The translations under genes were made by a program, and so were the position numbers. This document shows, piece by piece, positions 60,089-64,000 of a stretch of 64,000 nucleotides of DNA. The notes below the pieces were generated by a model. The model was given only the letters and a program-made list of their open reading frames with translations. It had not been told where the DNA came from and ran no database searches. Source of the stretch: Achromobacter xylosoxidans (lineage in GTDB: Bacteria; Pseudomonadota; Gammaproteobacteria; Burkholderiales; Burkholderiaceae_B); the NCBI RefSeq assembly GCF_014490035.1, contig NZ_CP061008.1:372001-436000 (forward strand). Reading direction: 5' to 3'. How positions within the stretch are numbered: the stretch's first letter is position 1; each line of letters starts with the position of its first letter.

Positions 60089-61153
60089 TCAGGCCGCGCG
60101 GGCGGCAGGCGGGAGGGCGCGCTGGCGCACCGTGTTCCAGACCTGCAGGACGTAGTCCTTGCTCAGGCCCTTGGTGATGAAAACCATGCGGGATTGCCGG
60201 TCTGTGTCGGGCCATTGCGGCAACTCGGCAGGCGGATGGAACAGGCGCTGCACCGCTTGCAGCACGATGGGGCGTTCGTGGCCAGCGATGTGCAGGATGC
60301 CCTTCACGCGCAGCAGTTCGTCCGGGTGCGCCATGACCAGCGCATCCAGCCAGGCGCTGACCTGCGGCCAGTGCAAGGGGGCGGCGAAGTCCAGGCAGAA
60401 GCTGTCGATGCGCGCATGGTCATGGTCATGGGCATGCGCGTGTTCATGGTGATGTCCGTGCCCGTCCGCGTAGGGCGCGGCGTTGAGCCATTGCCGGGCC
60501 TGCTCCGGGCGCACGTCCATGTCATAGACGTCAGGACCTTCCAGCACGGAAGCATCCGGCCGGGTCGCAAGGTTGCAGGCCACGCGCGTGGCGCCCGGAT
60601 TGACGCGCGCAAGCGTGTCCATCAGCGCTGCGAGTTGCGCTCCGGGCAGGTCAGTCTTGGTGACGATCAAGGCATCGGCGACAGCGACTTGCTTGACGGC
60701 CTCCGGGTGCGCGGCCAGGGTGGCCGGACCGTTGACGGCGTCCACCACGGTCAGCACGCGGTTCAGGCGGAACGAGCGCGCCACCGGAAATGTCATCAAG
60801 GCCTGGATGACCGGCACCACGTCGGCCATGCCCGTGGTCTCGATCAGGACGCGGTCGAAGGCCGGAATCTGGCCGGCGCTGCGCTTGGCGCGCAAATCGC
60901 GCAGCGTCTCCACCAGATCGCCTTGCACGGTGCAGCACAGGCATCCCGTGCTCAGTTCGATGGTGTTGTCGTTGCTGCTGGCGATCAGGGAATGATCGAT
61001 GCCGATCTCGCCAAACTCGTTGACGATGACCGCCGCATCGGCCAGCGCGGGGTCGCGCAGCCAATGATTCAGCAAGGTGGTCTTGCCGCTGCCCAGGAAG
61101 CCCGTCAGCAACGTGACGGGAATACGCGGTTCGGGGGTCTCACCGTTTGCCAT
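60089..61153 (-). CDS. CobW/COG0523-family metal-chaperone GTPase
   Basis: A 354-residue G3E GTPase. Walker A GFLGSGKTT is at residues 18-26, the metal-binding C-x-C-C motif is Cys71-Leu-Cys73-Cys74, and the NKxD equivalent is TKTD. A His-rich linker (GHGHHHEHAHAHDHDHA) precedes the C-terminal CobW_C domain. Start 61153 with AAGGTGG upstream. Members deliver zinc, cobalt or iron to client enzymes. It is first in an operon with a binuclear metallohydrolase, 34 bases away, a likely client. One operator-like palindrome lies 28 bases before its start. Confidence 0.92.
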   Translation of the reverse strand: MANGETPEPRIPVTLLTGFLGSGKTTLLNHWLRDPALADAAVIVNEFGEIGIDHSLIASSNDNTIELSTGCLCCTVQGDLVETLRDLRAKRSAGQIPAFDRVLIETTGMADVVPVIQALMTFPVARSFRLNRVLTVVDAVNGPATLAAHPEAVKQVAVADALIVTKTDLPGAQLAALMDTLARVNPGATRVACNLATRPDASVLEGPDVYDMDVRPEQARQWLNAAPYADGHGHHHEHAHAHDHDHARIDSFCLDFAAPLHWPQVSAWLDALVMAHPDELLRVKGILHIAGHERPIVLQAVQRLFHPPAELPQWPDTDRQSRMVFITKGLSKDYVLQVWNTVRQRALPPAARAA

Positions 61154-61180
61154 GATCCACCTTTGCAAAAAACATTAAAT

Positions 61181-61195
61181 TCGCAACCGTTGCGA
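61181..61195. promoter_or_regulatory. Operator-like palindrome upstream of the CobW gene
   Basis: Perfect 15-bp dyad TCGCAA-CCG-TTGCGA, 28 bases before the CobW start, sharing the TCGCA/TGCGA half-site with the two palindromes by the IclR gene. It is a likely IclR binding site at the catabolic promoter. Confidence 0.65.
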
Positions 61196-61304
61196 TTAAA
61201 TGGATTTTTGCATCGAGTTGACGCTTTGGCAAGCCCCCGCGATTTCGCACCGTTGGCCCGGGGAGCAGACGGGAGGATGGCGCTGCTAGAATCGCGGGGG
61301 AATA

Positions 61305-61332
61305 AAATTTCGCAATGGATGCGAAATTTCGC
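61305..61332. promoter_or_regulatory. Overlapping operator-like palindromes upstream of the IclR gene
   Basis: AAATTTCGCA-ATGGA-TGCGAAATTT (61305-61329) is a perfect 25-base dyad. It overlaps GCGAAATTTCGC (61321-61332), also perfect, giving three phased TTTCGC half-sites 34 bases before the IclR start. Probable autoregulation site. Confidence 0.7.
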
Positions 61333-61365
61333 GCCGTAGAGGCGTAACGACAGGGAGAGGGCGAC

Positions 61366-62139
61366 GTGGCGGGTGAAATCAGGACGCGCAACCGGATACT
61401 GCACATCCTGCAGCTCTATGACAGGAGCGCCGCATGGTCGGTGGAGGAAATCGCCGTTGAAATGGATGTGTCGGTCAGCTCGGCCTATCGCGACGTGCAG
61501 GAACTGGTGCGCGCGGATTTCCTGACTCCGGTGATGGGCGCGCGCTATGTGCTGGGGCCGACGTTTGCCCATTTCGATCTGCTGATGCGCCATGGCGACC
61601 CCTTGCTCAAAGTGGCGGAGCCGCTGATGCGGCGGCTGGTGGCGGCAACTACGCCTTCGTCGGCCTCGGTGCTCACGCGCAGCTACCAGGACAAGGTCAT
61701 GTGCATCCACCAGGAAATCGGCGATCCGGCCGCCCGCGTCGGACGCTACGAACGCGGCGCCACCATGCCGATGTTTCGCGGCGCGACCTCCAAAGTCATC
61801 CTGGCGCACCAGAGCCGCCGCGCCCTGGAGCGCATGTACCTGGCCCATGAAGAGGAAGTGCGCGCCATTTCGCACTGGAAGAGCCTGAAGGACCTGTGCC
61901 TGGAACTCGATGCCATCCGCGAGGCGGGCGTGGCCGTCAGCGATTCAGAAATCACGCCGGGGACCACAGGCATTGCAGCGCCCATTTTCCTGGAGCAGCG
62001 CGTGGTGGCCGGACTGAGCCTGATCGTGCGTACCGAGCATTGCCGTCTCGAGCCTTTCCGCGCGGCGGTCATCGACGCCGCCAGCCAGATCAGCAGCCAG
62101 TTGGCCGCGGTGGACGGCGCCTGGGTCGCCCGCACCTGA
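61366..62139 (+). CDS. IclR-family transcriptional regulator
   Basis: A 257-residue protein with a GTG start and GGGAGAGGG upstream. The N-terminal winged helix-turn-helix occupies residues about 5-65 (NRILHILQLYDRSAAWSVEE, MDVSVSSAYRDVQELVRADF). The C-terminal IclR effector domain includes GATSKVILAHQSRRALERMY and the GTTGIAAPIF strand. It is divergent from the CobW-amidohydrolase-Bug operon and has palindromes on both sides of the spacer, so it most likely controls that operon and itself. Confidence 0.92.
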   Translation: MAGEIRTRNRILHILQLYDRSAAWSVEEIAVEMDVSVSSAYRDVQELVRADFLTPVMGARYVLGPTFAHFDLLMRHGDPLLKVAEPLMRRLVAATTPSSASVLTRSYQDKVMCIHQEIGDPAARVGRYERGATMPMFRGATSKVILAHQSRRALERMYLAHEEEVRAISHWKSLKDLCLELDAIREAGVAVSDSEITPGTTGIAAPIFLEQRVVAGLSLIVRTEHCRLEPFRAAVIDAASQISSQLAAVDGAWVART

Positions 62140-62157
62140 ACACAGGCCTCCAGCCGC

Positions 62158-63063
62158 TCAGTCGGATCGCAACTGGCGGTCCCGGCCCAGGCGGCGCAAT
62201 TCATCCAGCGTGTGGCGCAGCAACTCCGAGGGCTCGCTCTCCCGCCGGACATACATGCCGACCGAGCGCGAGAGCGCCTGCCGCAGGCGGGTCTTGCGCA
62301 CGCCGCGCTGCGTCGCGTTGTCCAGCGACGACTCCGGCAACAGCGCAATGCCGCAGTTGTGCTGCACGAAGCGCGCGATGGTGTTCAGGTCCCGCAGGGA
62401 ATAGAGTGGATTGAAAGGCTGGGACGCGGCCTGGAAGGCGCGTTCGGTCAGGACGCGCACGCTGGTGCCAGGCGGCATGCTGATCAAGGGCAGCCGGGCC
62501 AGTTCCGTGGGCATCCAACGCGTGACGTCCGGTTTGATTTGGACGCTGTGGAACAGCACGAAGGGCTCGGTAAACAACTCCTGATAGACCAGGTCGGCAG
62601 CGCCTTCCTCGTTCATCGTGGTCACGGCAATGTCCACCCGCCGCTCGCGCAGCAATTGCAGGGCTTCGTTGGCGATGGGATCGTAGACCTCTACGCGGAC
62701 CCGAGGGTGCTTGCGCGCGAGACTCTGGATCAATAGCGGGATGAGCGACGCCGCAAGCGTGGGCAAGGCCGCGACGGCGACGCGGTTGTTGCGGTCGCGC
62801 AGCCGATGGTCCAGTTCCAGCATGCCTTTCTCGTGCAGTGCCGTGATCTTGCGCGCGATCTCCAGGATGTCCTGGCCTTCGCGCGACAGGCGCACCATGC
62901 GAGTGGTGCGCTCGAAGAGTTTGACGCCCAGCGTCTCTTCCGTTTCCTTCAGCAGTTTGCTCAGCGTGGGCTGAGTCACATGCAGCATTTCGGCGGTCCT
63001 CTGGAAGCTCAGGGTCTCTGCCAGCAGCACGAAGATGCGCAGTTGTCTCGTCGTCAGATTCAT
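62158..63063 (-). CDS. LysR-family transcriptional regulator
   Basis: A 301-residue LysR protein with a standard helix-turn-helix in residues about 1-60 (TTRQLRIFVLLAETLSFQRT, MLHVTQPTLSKLLKETEE) and an effector domain with the VAVAALPTLAASLIPLLI opening typical of the CysB/TsaR-like branch. It converges with the IclR gene (18 bases between stops) and is divergent from the short-chain dehydrogenase gene, its probable target. Confidence 0.93.
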   Translation of the reverse strand: MNLTTRQLRIFVLLAETLSFQRTAEMLHVTQPTLSKLLKETEETLGVKLFERTTRMVRLSREGQDILEIARKITALHEKGMLELDHRLRDRNNRVAVAALPTLAASLIPLLIQSLARKHPRVRVEVYDPIANEALQLLRERRVDIAVTTMNEEGAADLVYQELFTEPFVLFHSVQIKPDVTRWMPTELARLPLISMPPGTSVRVLTERAFQAASQPFNPLYSLRDLNTIARFVQHNCGIALLPESSLDNATQRGVRKTRLRQALSRSVGMYVRRESEPSELLRHTLDELRRLGRDRQLRSD

Positions 63064-63083
63064 TCTTCTTGTCTATCAATGCC

Positions 63084-63097
63084 GTTCAAATTGGAAC
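63084..63097. promoter_or_regulatory. Candidate LysR operator upstream of the dehydrogenase gene
   Basis: GTTC-AAATTG-GAAC, a 14-base dyad in the 92-base spacer between the LysR and dehydrogenase genes. Position fits LysR autoregulation; short arms make it tentative. Confidence 0.35.
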
Positions 63098-63155
63098 TTA
63101 ACCGGAGGAGCCGGCTGCCTTAGCCTCTACATCACGATCTTTCTCTGGAGCTGGG

Positions 63156-63950
63156 ATGTTTCGTCTTGATGGCAAGGTAGCCCTGGTGACCGGTTGCGGC
63201 ACGCTGGGCGAGGGGTGGGGCAATGGCAAGGCCGCCGCGGCGGTGCTTGCCAGGCAGGGCGCGGCGATTTTCGGTTGCGACCTGAACATCGACGCGGCGC
63301 GCCAGTCCGCGCAGGCCGTGGCCGCCGAGGGCGGCAAGATTACGGTCCGGCAGTGCGACGTCACGGATGGCGGCCAGGTGGCGGAACTGGTGCGGGCCTG
63401 CATGGACACATACGGCCGCATCGACGTGCTGGTCAACAACGTGGGCCGCTCGGAACCGGGCGATCCGGTCTCCATGCCGGAGGATCTTTGGCACGATCAG
63501 ATCCAGGTGAACCTGACCTCCGCCTTCCTGTGCTGCAAGCACGTCATCCCCCTCATGAAGAGCGCCGGTGGAGGATCGATTATCAACATTTCATCCATCG
63601 CCGGGCTGCGTTATGCGGGCAAACCCCAGGTCGGCTACGCCGCCGCCAAGGCCGCCTTGATGCAGATGACGGCAACCACGGCTGTCATCTATGCGCAAGA
63701 CGGCGTGCGGCTGAACTCGGTGGTCCCGGGACTGATGTTCACGCCCCTGGTGGAGCGCCTGGCGCAGAAATACGCCAAGGGCGATTACGAGGGGTTCGTG
63801 GCCCACCGCCATGCCCAGGTGCCGGCGGGCCGCATGGGCGACGCCTGGGATGTGGCCCATGCCGTGGCTTTCCTGGCCAGCGATGAGAGCCGCTACATCA
63901 CGGGGCAACAGATCGTGGTGGATGGCGGCATCACCATGGCGACGCGTTGA
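63156..63950 (+). CDS. Short-chain dehydrogenase/reductase
   Basis: A 264-residue SDR. The nucleotide-binding glycine motif is TGCGTLGEGWGNG near residues 13-25, longer than the usual TGxxxGIG loop. NNVG, the catalytic serine in INISSIAG, YAAAK with the catalytic Tyr and Lys, and the C-terminal GQQIVVDGG are standard. GGAG precedes the ATG. The substrate is unknown. A probable second gene of the same operon begins 16 bases after its stop. Confidence 0.92.
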   Translation: MFRLDGKVALVTGCGTLGEGWGNGKAAAAVLARQGAAIFGCDLNIDAARQSAQAVAAEGGKITVRQCDVTDGGQVAELVRACMDTYGRIDVLVNNVGRSEPGDPVSMPEDLWHDQIQVNLTSAFLCCKHVIPLMKSAGGGSIINISSIAGLRYAGKPQVGYAAAKAALMQMTATTAVIYAQDGVRLNSVVPGLMFTPLVERLAQKYAKGDYEGFVAHRHAQVPAGRMGDAWDVAHAVAFLASDESRYITGQQIVVDGGITMATR

Positions 63951-63966
63951 GCGGAGGACAGTCGCG

Positions 63967-64000
63967 ATGCATGTGCATGAGCAAGCGAGCGCCGGGCGCC
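63967..64000 (+). CDS. Start of a further gene, cut by the window edge
   Basis: An ATG preceded by GGAGGA at nine bases opens a frame (MHVHEQASAGR) that runs to the window end. Too little is visible to name it. The spacing suggests co-transcription with the short-chain dehydrogenase gene. Confidence 0.45.
   Translation, partial: MHVHEQASAGR

Noticed and set aside
60421..60470. Low-complexity repeat in the CobW gene
   Set aside because: It encodes the His-rich metal-binding linker expected in this family, so it is coding and not a separate repeat.

Overview
The window is 64 kb of GC-rich bacterial chromosome, densely coding, with no rRNA, tRNA, insertion sequence, prophage or CRISPR array that I can see. 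The gene content fits a betaproteobacterium of the Alcaligenaceae, most likely Achromobacter or a close relative such as Bordetella. The indications are many LysR regulators, a Bug-type solute-binding protein, CaiB/crotonase clusters, the atpIBEFHAGDC operon followed by hemE and priA, and an intergenic palindromic repeat of a type I associate with this order. The genus call is inference from family content, not from a search.

Layout. 1-1300: the 5' end of a pcaD-like enol-lactonase and its divergent LysR regulator. 1300-12023: an operon of eleven genes, urtABCDE, then aliphatic amidase amiE, a MoxR/CbbQ-type AAA+ ATPase, a VWA protein, the amide sensor amiC and the ANTAR antiterminator amiR. 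12040-13921: maleate isomerase and a divergent LysR gene. 13922-14400: a non-coding gap holding a large structured inverted repeat. 14401-18794: an M61 glycyl aminopeptidase, an enoyl-CoA hydratase and a DUF1254/DUF1214 protein. 18946-26656: the complete F1Fo ATP synthase operon. 26794-35522: a Fis-type regulator with a degenerate receiver, hemE, an AT-rich gap with a consensus DnaA box, priA, rep, a class II glutamine amidotransferase and a dapD-type succinyltransferase. 35582-48285: a peptide-import region on the minus strand. It holds two paralogous binding proteins, two permeases, two ATPases, an aspartoacylase-like enzyme, an alpha/beta hydrolase, an M20 peptidase and a nearly passenger-less autotransporter barrel, with a LysR gene in the middle. 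48672-49886: a small hypothetical gene with an unusual palindromic promoter, and nnrD. 49999-57572: an acyl-CoA degradation cluster under a TetR regulator with a clear palindromic operator. 57668-62139: a Bug binding protein, a dihydropyrimidinase-like amidohydrolase, a CobW GTPase and a divergent IclR regulator with three TTTCGCA-type palindromes between them. 62158-64000: a LysR gene, a short-chain dehydrogenase and the start of one further gene.

The most interesting unit is the urt-ami operon. It joins an ABC importer, the amidase, a remodelling ATPase/VWA pair and its own AmiC/AmiR antitermination circuit in one transcript, and its leader contains mutually exclusive hairpins. Other items worth checking are the 164-bp cruciform element near 14.2 kb, the origin-like gap upstream of priA, the pseudo-receiver regulator at 26.8 kb and the CobW-amidohydrolase pairing.
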